Source of the DNA: UBA1351 sp964563505
GTDB taxonomy: Bacteria; Bacillota; Clostridia; Lachnospirales; Vallitaleaceae
Direction of reading: 5' to 3'
NCBI GenBank assembly: GCA_964563505.1
Contig: CAZLXW010000001.1
Coordinates: 1-64,000, forward strand
Length of the DNA: 64,000 nt
The notes beneath the pieces are model-generated. The model ran no database searches. It was not told the DNA's origin and was given only the letters and a program-made list of their open reading frames with translations. Made by a program: the position numbers and the translations under genes. Positions 34,830 through 42,519 of this stretch are shown here, piece by piece. Numbering within the stretch: position 1 is the first letter of the stretch; each line of letters begins with the position of its first letter.

Positions 34830-36594
34830 ACTGTTCCTCCGTTCCTATTTTCCAGTTAACCGATTGTTGAAATTCATTCCACATTTTAGCATATGCCCCT
34901 TGCATTTGAAGTAACTCATCGTGTGTTCCTTGTTCAATTACTTTTCCTTCATCAACAACAAGTATATTGTCTGCCGAAGTTACGCTTGTTAAACGGTGGG
35001 CAATCATAAGCACTGTTTTCCCCTTTGTCAGTTTTTTAAATGCTTTTTGAATGAGATGCTCATTTTCCGGATCCGCAAAAGCCGTTGCCTCATCAAGCAC
35101 AACAATAGGTGCATTTTTTAACATTGCTCTGGCTAATACAATACGTTGTTGTTCTCCTCCTGACAAATATGTACCTTTCGTTCCTATTTGTGTATTTAAT
35201 CCTTTGGGTAATTTGTTTATTATTTCACGGCATTGAGCCATATCAATAGCATTTTCGATTTCTTTAGATGTTGCAGAGGGCTTCCCGTACTTAATATTTT
35301 CTAACAATGTTCTTTTAAAAAGACGTGTATTCTGAAATACAAAAGAAATATGATTCATTAATTCTTTATGTTCGATATCACTTACATGTATTTCTCCAAT
35401 AAAAATATCTCCTTCATCTGCATTCCAAAAACGTGGCAATAGTCTTGCTATTGTTGTTTTTCCACTTCCTGACGCACCAACTAGAGCCGTAGTTTTTCCT
35501 TCCGGTATTGCGAAGCTAACTCCTTCAATCGCTTTTTTATTTGTGCCGGGATATGAAAATGATACATTTTCAAAGTGAATACTATGTTCGTTTATTGTTT
35601 TAGTATTAACAATTACCGGTTCTAAGGATTCGTTTGTAAGGTTCTCAATACGGTTTACCGCTTCACTTGCTTGCCCTATCGCTTGATTAATATACATACT
35701 TCGCATAATACTTTGAGAAAAAACAGGAGTAATTAAAACATATAAGAATAAATTAAGAATTGTTGACCTATAGTCTTCTGTCTGATTCATAATCAAAATA
35801 GCCACAGGTACTAAAATAAATACAAACCCATTAATTACAACTGTATATGCAGACATTGCTTTTTCCCACATTTGTGTATAATTAGTAACCATATCTTTAT
35901 AGTTAATAATACTCTTATGAAAATTTTTGAACGAGAAAACGGTTTGTTGAAACACCTTAACAATAGGGATACCTCTGACATATTCCACAGCCTCTGTGTT
36001 CATCTCTTCTAAGGATGTCATATATCGGTTCATAAAATCTTGTCCTTTTTTGCTCATCATAAAACTCATAATAAACACAGAAAACATAACCGGAATTAGA
36101 CAAGCAATACCTAACCGCCAATCAAAAAGAAAAATTAATACTAAAACGATGAGGGGCATTAGTATTGTTGCCGCAAGATCAGGCATTTGATGCGCTAAAA
36201 ATCCATGAGTTATTCCTGCATTATCATCGATGATTTTACGAATTCGCCCTGTAGTATTACTGTTAAAAAAACCGAGTGGCATTTTAACAATCTTCTTCAT
36301 CGCATAACGCCGCATATTCGTTTCCACTCTAAAAGCGGCTAAATGCGATAAAGATAATGCAATGAAATAAAAAAGAATACTTACAACAGCGGTCCCCGCC
36401 GCCCACCATGCATAAAATAAGATTTGGTCATAAGAGATACTGCCATTTGCTAAAAACAATTCTCGAATAATAAACCATACTAAAATATAGGGAACCATTC
36501 CTATCGCTGCGCTCAATCCGGACAATATTAGTGCTGCCGGAAGAAGTGCTTTTCTACCTTCCATAAAAAATTGAAGCTTTCTTAATGTGTTCAT
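34822..36594 (-). CDS. ABC transporter, fused permease/ATPase, first half-transporter (YbtP/IrtA-like)
   Basis: A 590-residue half-transporter with membrane domain (about 15-310) and ATPase (about 340-575): LVGASGSGKTTIARLLPRFW, LSGGEQQRIVLARAML, Walker B IVVLDEATAFADPENEHLI. The D-loop AFADPENE differs from the usual SALD and, as I recall, is seen in YbtP-type siderophore importers. It is the first gene of a five-gene operon (two half-transporters, ECF S, T, A) driven from the promoter at 36698-36726. GGAGGTAAATTT precedes ATG 36594. The leader contains two hairpins and a Fur box. Confidence 0.85.
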   Translation of the reverse strand: MNTLRKLQFFMEGRKALLPAALILSGLSAAIGMVPYILVWFIIRELFLANGSISYDQILFYAWWAAGTAVVSILFYFIALSLSHLAAFRVETNMRRYAMKKIVKMPLGFFNSNTTGRIRKIIDDNAGITHGFLAHQMPDLAATILMPLIVLVLIFLFDWRLGIACLIPVMFSVFIMSFMMSKKGQDFMNRYMTSLEEMNTEAVEYVRGIPIVKVFQQTVFSFKNFHKSIINYKDMVTNYTQMWEKAMSAYTVVINGFVFILVPVAILIMNQTEDYRSTILNLFLYVLITPVFSQSIMRSMYINQAIGQASEAVNRIENLTNESLEPVIVNTKTINEHSIHFENVSFSYPGTNKKAIEGVSFAIPEGKTTALVGASGSGKTTIARLLPRFWNADEGDIFIGEIHVSDIEHKELMNHISFVFQNTRLFKRTLLENIKYGKPSATSKEIENAIDMAQCREIINKLPKGLNTQIGTKGTYLSGGEQQRIVLARAMLKNAPIVVLDEATAFADPENEHLIQKAFKKLTKGKTVLMIAHRLTSVTSADNILVVDEGKVIEQGTHDELLQMQGAYAKMWNEFQQSVNWKIGTEEQYA

Positions 36595-36616
36595 AAATTT
36601 ACCTCCTGTCTCTCCT

Positions 36617-36636
36617 TACCGACGTTTGCGTCGGTA
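36617..36636 (-). promoter_or_regulatory. GC-rich leader hairpin next to the ABC/ECF ribosome site
   Basis: Perfect 8-bp arms TACCGACG and CGTCGGTA with a 4-nt loop. It is the most GC-rich spot in the surroundings and ends about 10 nt before AGGAGG. It could be a TetR-type operator or an RNA stem affecting translation or stability. Confidence 0.5.
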
Positions 36637-36647
36637 TTTGTTAAAAT

Positions 36648-36672
36648 ATAAAAGACGCTTTGCATCTTTTAT
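36648..36672 (-). terminator. Terminator/attenuator hairpin in the ABC/ECF leader
   Basis: On the minus strand ATAAAAGATGC and GCGTCTTTTAT pair over 11 bp (one G-U) around an AAA loop, followed by ATTTTAAC. It lies about 45 bp after the TetR stop but also 20 nt downstream of the ABC promoter start, so it can terminate upstream transcripts and attenuate the ABC operon. Confidence 0.55.
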
Positions 36673-36691
36673 GATATCAATAATCATTTTC
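36673..36691 (-). promoter_or_regulatory. Fur box at the start site of the ABC/ECF operon
   Basis: The 19-mer (plus strand GATATCAATAATCATTTTC) matches 15 of 19 positions of the classical Fur consensus GATAATGATAATCATTATC, and TGAAAATGATTATTG on the minus strand fits the 7-1-7 form at 11 of 14. It begins at the predicted +1 (about 36691), so bound Fur would block initiation. Confidence 0.7.
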
Positions 36692-36697
36692 ATTTAA

Positions 36698-36726
36698 ATT
36701 ATAATCAGCATATGCTTATTTGTCAA
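36698..36726 (-). promoter_or_regulatory. Perfect consensus promoter of the ABC/ECF operon with a palindrome in the spacer
   Basis: TTGACA (36721-36726) and TATAAT (36698-36703) are 17 bp apart on the minus strand, an exact sigma-A consensus. The -35 lies within the last codons of the TetR gene. The spacer is filled by AATCAGCATATGCTTATT (36703-36720), an 18-nt palindrome with one mismatched pair, a classic repressor position and a likely TetR operator. Confidence 0.85.
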
Positions 36727-37315
36727 GTGCTTTTGACGAGATTATTTTTTCAAACAAAGGTCTAAATAATACTTTAAGAGTTTCTTGTTGATTGAGAAGC
36801 ACATCCGGATCTCTTGATATATGTTGCGAAAAAAGCAATGCATTTACCAATCGACTAAGTAAGAGTAACTCATGCTTGTTTTTTTTAAAATCAATATCTA
36901 GTTTCTGACATAAATAATTCAAAAACTCTTCTTCAAGTGAAAGATACACTTCCCAAACCTTTGAATCATAAAGCGTTTCATGGACAAACATTGTGTAAAC
37001 TTTTTTACTGTCTGTAACTGCTAGCGCTTTATCCATAAACGCATCCATAACAATATCAATTTTTTCTTCTTGACTCTTTGCTTGATCAATTTTCAACATA
37101 AAAGGATTAAAGCGCATATAATATATATTTCCAGCCCGCATCATATCCACTAGAATCTCTTTTGTATTGTTATAATAATGATACAAACCACCTTTGGATA
37201 ATTCTGTTTTATTGATAATGTCTTCCATAGTTGTACGATGAAAGCCTTTTTCCACAAATATCTCATTAGCTGCCTTCCATATTTCCTGCAAACGTTCTTC
37301 TCTTGTTTTTCTCAT
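36716..37315 (-). CDS. TetR-family transcriptional regulator
   Basis: A 199-residue regulator. The helix-turn-helix (about 8-55) reads ERLQEIWKAANEIFVEKGFH and TTMEDIINKTELSKGGLYHY; the C-terminal ligand/dimer domain is helical and not recognisable by ligand. It is last in the MarR-MATE-TetR set, 35 bp after MATE, and its 3' end contains the -35 of the ABC/ECF promoter. The palindrome in that promoter's spacer suggests the TetR protein represses the ABC/ECF operon. The ribosome site (AGGAATA) is weak. Confidence 0.92.
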   Translation of the reverse strand: MRKTREERLQEIWKAANEIFVEKGFHRTTMEDIINKTELSKGGLYHYYNNTKEILVDMMRAGNIYYMRFNPFMLKIDQAKSQEEKIDIVMDAFMDKALAVTDSKKVYTMFVHETLYDSKVWEVYLSLEEEFLNYLCQKLDIDFKKNKHELLLLSRLVNALLFSQHISRDPDVLLNQQETLKVLFRPLFEKIISSKALDK

Positions 37316-37350
37316 TATTCCTATATTCTTTCCTTTCTAAAATATCACGA

Positions 37351-38688
37351 CTACTTGAGTTCTCGTATTCCATAATAAAAAGCGATTCCAGTAATTAATG
37401 CTGAAAATCCATCTGCAAAAGGCGCCGCATATAATAGTCCATTTAAGCCCCATAGATTTGAAAAAACAAAAATGGCCGGAATTAAAAAGATCACTTGCCG
37501 AGTTAATGTTAAAACCATAGCTTCTTTGGGTCGCCCCACGGCTTGAAAAAAATTTGCAGCCAAGAATTGAAAACCTATGACCGGAAGTCCCCAAAACCAT
37601 GCTCGAATTGCAAATTTTCCAAACTCAATTAATGCAGGCTCCTGGTTAAATAACTTTACAATCTGTACCGGATACAAGCGTGTTACAATCCATCCAATAA
37701 CAACAATCGTTGTAGCTGCTATCATTGCCAGCTTCTCAGCTTCTTTTATACGTCCAAACTTTTTAGCCCCATAATTAAAACTGACAATGGGCTGTACACC
37801 TTGGTTAAGTCCGATAATAGGCATAAGTAGAATCGTTTGGATACTGTTAATAATTCCCATGCCTGATACAGCTATATCTCCTCCGTAAGCTAATAAATTT
37901 TTATTAAGAATCACATTTAATAAACTGTTGCTGAGCTGCATTAGGAATCCGGGAAGACCTAATGAAATAATCTGAATAGCTACATCGAATCTTAATTTCA
38001 TATTATAAAGGCGAATTTGATGCTTGGTACGATGAGATAAAAAATAAGTAAGAATCCAACTCATTGAAATACACTGGGCAATGATAGTCGCTAAGGCCGC
38101 CCCTGCCATTCCCATTTTAAAGACGTAGATAAATAGTGGGTCTAGTAATATATTGGTTCCTGCACCGACAAGCATTGTAATCATTGCAAGTTTAGGTTTT
38201 CCATCTGCACGCAGAAAATTATTCATCCCTATACTTGTCATTTGAAAAATTGCTCCAAAGAAAATAACACGCATATATTCTCTTGCATAAGGCAAAACAG
38301 TTTCACTTGCCCCAAACAGTGTTAAGACAGGTCCTAAAAATAGCTGTCCCAATACTAAAAACAAGATACCACTCATTAATAATAATGAAAAAGCGTTCCC
38401 TAGTACTCGATTGGCTTCATCTATTTTACCTTCTCCTAATTTAATGGAAAACAGGGTTGCACCACCCACACCAAATAAAATTCCGATGGATAACAAAATA
38501 AGCATAATGGGAAAGCCGATTGTAATTCCGGCTAGCCCATCCGAACCAAGATCCGGAGCGTTTCCAATAAAAATTCGGTCAACCACATTATAAAAAGCAT
38601 TGATAACCATTCCTATAATCGCAGGGATAGAGAATTTCATCAACAGACTCGAGATTTTCTCCCTTCCTAAAATATTACCTTCTTCCAT
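37351..38688 (-). CDS. MATE-family multidrug/cation efflux transporter (MepA-like)
   Basis: A 445-residue transporter with about twelve hydrophobic segments. Typical MATE features are FSIPAIIGMVINAFYNVVDR near the N-terminus, GVGGATLFSIKLGEGK in the first half and the equivalent GLNQGVQPIVSFNYGAKKF in the second. It exports organic cations by Na+ or H+ antiport. The start overlaps the MarR stop (TAATG) with GGAGGACGATATA as ribosome site; MarR-MATE coupling mirrors mepR-mepA of Staphylococcus aureus. Confidence 0.92.
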   Translation of the reverse strand: MEEGNILGREKISSLLMKFSIPAIIGMVINAFYNVVDRIFIGNAPDLGSDGLAGITIGFPIMLILLSIGILFGVGGATLFSIKLGEGKIDEANRVLGNAFSLLLMSGILFLVLGQLFLGPVLTLFGASETVLPYAREYMRVIFFGAIFQMTSIGMNNFLRADGKPKLAMITMLVGAGTNILLDPLFIYVFKMGMAGAALATIIAQCISMSWILTYFLSHRTKHQIRLYNMKLRFDVAIQIISLGLPGFLMQLSNSLLNVILNKNLLAYGGDIAVSGMGIINSIQTILLMPIIGLNQGVQPIVSFNYGAKKFGRIKEAEKLAMIAATTIVVIGWIVTRLYPVQIVKLFNQEPALIEFGKFAIRAWFWGLPVIGFQFLAANFFQAVGRPKEAMVLTLTRQVIFLIPAIFVFSNLWGLNGLLYAAPFADGFSALITGIAFYYGIRELK

Positions 38689-39134
38689 TATATCGTCCTC
38701 CCAATTTCTTTTAAATCTGTTGCTTCAACTTTTCTGACCATGGCATCTAATACATCAAACATAATATCCACAGACCGGTCATCTAAATCTTGTGATAAAA
38801 ACTGAGTCCAAGCATCTAGCTTATCATATACTTTGCTTTTGATGTTAATAGCACTTTCCGTTAAATAGACTTGATATGCACGTCGGTCCTGTGTATCTTT
38901 TTCCTTTTTTATATATCCTTTTTTTATTAATGACTGTACGCCTCGGGCTGTTGCTGCCTTATCAATCATTAAATATGTGGATAATTCTTCTTGCGAAACA
39001 TGATTAAAATTATATAAGTGCAGAAGAATTGGCAACTCTGCTGCGGTTATATCCAATGGCTTTAAGGCAGCATTTAAATACACTTGATTTTTTCGGTATA
39101 AAATTGAAACTAAACGTCCTATGCTTCTTTTCAT
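38688..39134 (-). CDS. MarR-family transcriptional regulator
   Basis: A 148-residue winged-helix regulator: helix-turn-helix NFNHVSQEELSTYLMIDKAA then TARGVQSLIKKGYIKKEKDTQDRRAYQVYLTE without the break shown here (residues about 48-100), with the wing DRRAY. The open frame extends to 39218, into the operator; ATG 39134 with GGAGGTTAAT is correct. It heads the MarR-MATE-TetR operon and very probably represses its own promoter through the inverted repeat at 39156-39212. Confidence 0.92.
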   Translation of the reverse strand: MKRSIGRLVSILYRKNQVYLNAALKPLDITAAELPILLHLYNFNHVSQEELSTYLMIDKAATARGVQSLIKKGYIKKEKDTQDRRAYQVYLTESAINIKSKVYDKLDAWTQFLSQDLDDRSVDIMFDVLDAMVRKVEATDLKEIGRTI

Positions 39135-39155
39135 ATTAACCTCCAGAACATAAAC

Positions 39156-39212
39156 AAAATAGTTGACACAACAACCATTATATAGAGATTTGGTTGTTGT
39201 GTCAACTATTTT
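39156..39212 (-). promoter_or_regulatory. Consensus promoter enclosed by a perfect 22-bp inverted repeat (MarR operator)
   Basis: Perfect 22-bp arms at 39156-39177 and 39191-39212 flank a 13-bp centre. TTGACA (39200-39205) and TATAAT (39177-39182) are 17 bp apart on the minus strand, so one arm covers the -35 and the other the start site. Each arm contains GTTGACACAAC, itself a small dyad (GTTG-ACA-CAAC). The same repeat can form a hairpin followed by TATTTTGTTT, so it may also end the sugar-transport operon that stops at 39233. Confidence 0.85.
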
Positions 39213-39232
39213 TTTCAAAAAAATCTTCTTTC

Positions 39233-40051
39233 TTATCCTTTTATGGCACCTGCCGTAAGTCCTTCAATAAATGTTTTTGATCCGATTGCAAATAATATTA
39301 TAATGGGTATGACTGCAAATCCTACGGCTGTCATTTGTGCTGCAAAATCTGTTGTGAACTCCGAGCTTAGTGTTGAAATAAGTAATGGAATTGTATATCT
39401 CGAATTATCATTAATACTAACCAGTGGCAATAAATAATTATTCCACGACCATAAAAAGACGAGAATTGCTACAGTCACTGTTCCCGGTTTAATAAACGGA
39501 AAAATAATTTTGATAAAGATTTCCGGCTCTGAACACCCATCAATTCTGGCACTTTCAATTATTTCATCCGGCACTGCACTTTTAATAAATTGTGTCATGA
39601 AAAATGCTGCAAAAGGAGTTGCAACAAAGGTTAAAATCAAGGGCCAAAGGGTATTTATCAATCCAAAACTTTTCATCTCTAATACATAACCTATAAGGGA
39701 GACTTGGGTCGGTATCATCATGGTTGATAAAACAAATGCATAGATAACATTTCTACCTTTAAACTGATATTTTGCCAATGAAAAACCAATAAGTGCTGAG
39801 GTGAGACAACTTAAGGTTGTTGCAGTTATTGATACGAACAAACTATTTGCATACACGCGAATAAAATTCGTATCAAGAACCGTCTGAAGATTTGTCAGAA
39901 AATAATTACTTGGTAAAATTGGCAAGCCTTTATATAAATCGTTTGTATAGTATGTTGACATAATAACCACCATATAAAAAGGAAAAATAGATACTATGGT
40001 CACGATTCCCAGATATGTAGCTGCCAATACTTTGCCTACTTTTGTCCGCAT
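39233..40051 (-). CDS. Carbohydrate ABC transporter permease, MalG type
   Basis: A 272-residue permease with six membrane segments and EAA loop IIESARIDGCSEPEIFIKII; the end IEGLTAGAIKG is typical for CUT1. AAGGTGATCAT precedes ATG 40051, 4 bp after the companion permease. It is the last gene of the GH2/YesMN cassette. Confidence 0.9.
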   Translation of the reverse strand: MRTKVGKVLAATYLGIVTIVSIFPFYMVVIMSTYYTNDLYKGLPILPSNYFLTNLQTVLDTNFIRVYANSLFVSITATTLSCLTSALIGFSLAKYQFKGRNVIYAFVLSTMMIPTQVSLIGYVLEMKSFGLINTLWPLILTFVATPFAAFFMTQFIKSAVPDEIIESARIDGCSEPEIFIKIIFPFIKPGTVTVAILVFLWSWNNYLLPLVSINDNSRYTIPLLISTLSSEFTTDFAAQMTAVGFAVIPIIILFAIGSKTFIEGLTAGAIKG

Positions 40052-40055
40052 ATGA

Positions 40056-40970
40056 TCACCTTGCCTTCTTCGAAATATATTTTAATTGCAATAATGAAAT
40101 TGCAAATATGATTAGAAATAATAAGAATGATACAGCAGCACCATAGCCTAACATGGAATTTGATTTGAATGAATCATCATAAAATTTCCATATTACGGTT
40201 AAGACAGAATATTTAGGTCCACCTACATTCACATATCCGGCCGTCCAACCTGTATATAATTGATAAGGTTCATCAAACAGCTGAAGTCCACCTATGACAG
40301 ACGTAAGGGCAAGAAAAATCGTTGTGTTTTCAAGTAATGGTACTGTCACTTTTGAAAAAATTTGAATTTTTGATGCGCCATCAATACGTGCTGCTTCATA
40401 CACTTCTGATGGGATTGCCGTCATTCCTGATAGATATATAGTCATATAATATCCAAGATTTCTCCAGATAATCATGAGCATAACAATGCCCCGAGCTGAC
40501 CATACATGTTCTAACCAATAATACTTTTCATTAAGCAAACCTAAACTTGTCATTAGTTGGTTTACATATCCTCCGCTATAGTCAAATAAGTAGGAAAAAA
40601 TAAAGCCAATTGCAACCGGTGTTGTAATATAAGGGAAAAAATTTATAGTTTGAAAAAACTGTTTTCCTTTTCGCATATTAAATAAAAAATATGCAAGGGT
40701 TAATCCCCCAAAAATCGCTGTCGGCGTCGCTATAAACATAATCATGAACGTGTTAAAAACAGCTTTTCTAAAGAGAACATCTCTTGTCAAAATCTTAGTA
40801 TAGTTTGCAAAACCTACAAACTCTTTTTCTGAAATACCATTCCATGAATTCAAGCTTAAAATAAATGAGTATATTACCGGATACAAATTAAATAAGATAT
40901 ATGAAATCACAAAAGGAGCTGCAAATATAAACGGCCACATTTTTTTAGATATTTTCAATTTTACAGGCAT
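40056..40970 (-). CDS. Carbohydrate ABC transporter permease, MalF type
   Basis: A 304-residue permease with six membrane segments and EAA loop YEAARIDGASKIQIFSKVTV. The segment before the last helix, LYTGWTAGYVNVGGPKYSVL, replaces the usual TGGGPG of MalF-type proteins. AAAGGATGAACGGTA precedes ATG 40970. A hairpin (41001-41032) separates it from the binding-protein gene. Confidence 0.9.
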   Translation of the reverse strand: MPVKLKISKKMWPFIFAAPFVISYILFNLYPVIYSFILSLNSWNGISEKEFVGFANYTKILTRDVLFRKAVFNTFMIMFIATPTAIFGGLTLAYFLFNMRKGKQFFQTINFFPYITTPVAIGFIFSYLFDYSGGYVNQLMTSLGLLNEKYYWLEHVWSARGIVMLMIIWRNLGYYMTIYLSGMTAIPSEVYEAARIDGASKIQIFSKVTVPLLENTTIFLALTSVIGGLQLFDEPYQLYTGWTAGYVNVGGPKYSVLTVIWKFYDDSFKSNSMLGYGAAVSFLLFLIIFAISLLQLKYISKKAR

Positions 40971-41000
40971 TACCGTTCATCCTTTCTGTTAAGATAAAAT

Positions 41001-41032
41001 GGCTACCACAAGAGAATTATTCTTGGGCAGCC
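41001..41032 (-). terminator. Intercistronic hairpin between binding protein and permeases
   Basis: On the minus strand GGCTGCC pairs with GGTAGCC (7 bp, one G-U), with an inner AAGA/TCTT stem, followed by ATTTTATCTT. As in the second cassette, it would let the binding protein be made in excess over the permeases. Confidence 0.65.
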
Positions 41033-41044
41033 GTTTAATATATT

Positions 41045-42421
41045 TTATTTCACTTCTGCATCCATTGCTTTAATACCTATTTCTTCTTTATATAATTCAA
41101 TCGCCTCTTCTGCTGTAATCGTTTTGTCTGTTGAAAGCGTTGGATTGAGTTTGTTAAAGACTTCGTTAACAATTGTTTCATATGCCGATTCATTTTGTGT
41201 TGATTCAATATTGGGAACAATTTCTTCCACAAAATATTTAGCTAAGTTCTGTCCTCCAAAGAATTCATCATAAGCTCCTGCTTCATTATAAATTGGATTA
41301 TCACCTTCATAGCAAGCTTTTAATGAAGAATATTGACCAATGACGTCTCGACTGACTATACTTCCGTCTATTGAGAAATATACCCATTGTAAATAAGCAA
41401 ATGCAGCTTCTTTATTATCAGATTTTGAATAAATTCCTACGGAAGTTCCACCTTTTGTATATCCACTCTCAGGTGCTTTTGTAAGTCCCCAGTTTCCAGC
41501 CCCATCCGGATCATTGGCTGCTACATGCCATTCACAACTCCAAGGTGCTGCCGGGAAAAAGATAGTTTCATCTTCTGCAAATTCTGCATTCCAACTCGGG
41601 GTATCTAACTCATTGTCTCCAACAATGTCTGCATCTCTAACTTTTATAGCTGTCTCAAGGGCTTTTGACATTCTTTTTGTAATATCAATGGTATCTCCAT
41701 CAACATAATCTTGGGTTGTCTGTCCTTTTGTTGCATACAATACATCCCCAAATCCCGGGAGCATATTTACAGTGCCATTGCTTTCCTCAGATATTTTTTT
41801 ACCTGTTTCAATGAACTTATCCCAAGTATTAATATATTCATAAACTTCATCTGGGTTATCTGTTCCTAGATACTCAAGTGCTAAATCTCTTTTATAAGCA
41901 AAGCCCGCCGGTGCAATAGATTGATCTACTCCAACGATTTCTCCTTTTGTATTGGACATACCTGCAACAAGGTAATCAAACATATCATCGCGAGATAGAT
42001 TATATGGTTCTGCTTCTAAATTATCAAGAATATCCATGTCAAATAATTTTCCTCGCCATGCACCTTCACCGAGTATAATATCTGGAACATCCGTTCCTGT
42101 TGCAATTGCACTCTGAAGTTTTTGCATATAATCACCATGCGCCACCGTAACGTAATTCACCTTAATGTTTGGATATACTTCTTGAAAATGGGAATACATC
42201 TTTTCTTCATATGCGGAATTCCAATCCCAAACAGTAATTTCTCCTCTTGTCTCTGACGAAATATTAAATGCTTGTGAATCCTTATTGGCATTCGAATCAT
42301 TTGTTGTTTCCTGTCCAGTTTCTTGTTCTGTTGCTTGAGAACTACTATCCCCACACCCTGTAAAACTTAAGCTTAAAACAAAAATCATTACTACTGCTAA
42401 TAATTGCTTTTTCAACTTCAT
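41045..42421 (-). CDS. Extracellular sugar-binding lipoprotein (family 1 SBP)
   Basis: A 458-residue lipoprotein: signal peptide MKLKKQLLAVVMIFVLSLSF, lipobox FTGC, then a Ser/Gln/Glu/Asn-rich linker to about residue 50. Family 1 traits are GEITVWDWNSAYEEKMYSHF, IILGEGAWRGKLFDMD and FFPAAPWSCEWHVA. The frame is open to 42487, but ATG 42421 with AAGGAGGAAACGT is the start. It has its own promoter region with direct repeats and follows the YesM gene, so it is likely the main target of the two-component pair. The sugar is unknown; linkage to GH2 suggests a beta-glycoside. Confidence 0.9.
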   Translation of the reverse strand: MKLKKQLLAVVMIFVLSLSFTGCGDSSSQATEQETGQETTNDSNANKDSQAFNISSETRGEITVWDWNSAYEEKMYSHFQEVYPNIKVNYVTVAHGDYMQKLQSAIATGTDVPDIILGEGAWRGKLFDMDILDNLEAEPYNLSRDDMFDYLVAGMSNTKGEIVGVDQSIAPAGFAYKRDLALEYLGTDNPDEVYEYINTWDKFIETGKKISEESNGTVNMLPGFGDVLYATKGQTTQDYVDGDTIDITKRMSKALETAIKVRDADIVGDNELDTPSWNAEFAEDETIFFPAAPWSCEWHVAANDPDGAGNWGLTKAPESGYTKGGTSVGIYSKSDNKEAAFAYLQWVYFSIDGSIVSRDVIGQYSSLKACYEGDNPIYNEAGAYDEFFGGQNLAKYFVEEIVPNIESTQNESAYETIVNEVFNKLNPTLSTDKTITAEEAIELYKEEIGIKAMDAEVK

Positions 42422-42453
42422 ACGTTTCCTCCTTAAATTTAATTGATGTTTAA

Positions 42454-42519
42454 ATTGTAGTCTGTTTATCATTGATTTACAGTACAAATAATCGGCTATT
42501 TATTTTAAAAAACGGCTAT
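42454..42519 (-). promoter_or_regulatory. Promoter of the third ABC cassette with direct repeats for the YesN regulator
   Basis: Minus-strand TACAAT (42454-42459) lies 17 bp from a weak CTGTAA (42477-42482). Upstream are two direct repeats ATAGCCG (42493-42499 and 42513-42519) exactly 20 bp apart, about two helical turns, at roughly -46 to -72. The upstream copy overlaps the YesM stop codon. This is a typical layout for an AraC-type activator beside the RNA polymerase. Confidence 0.6.
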
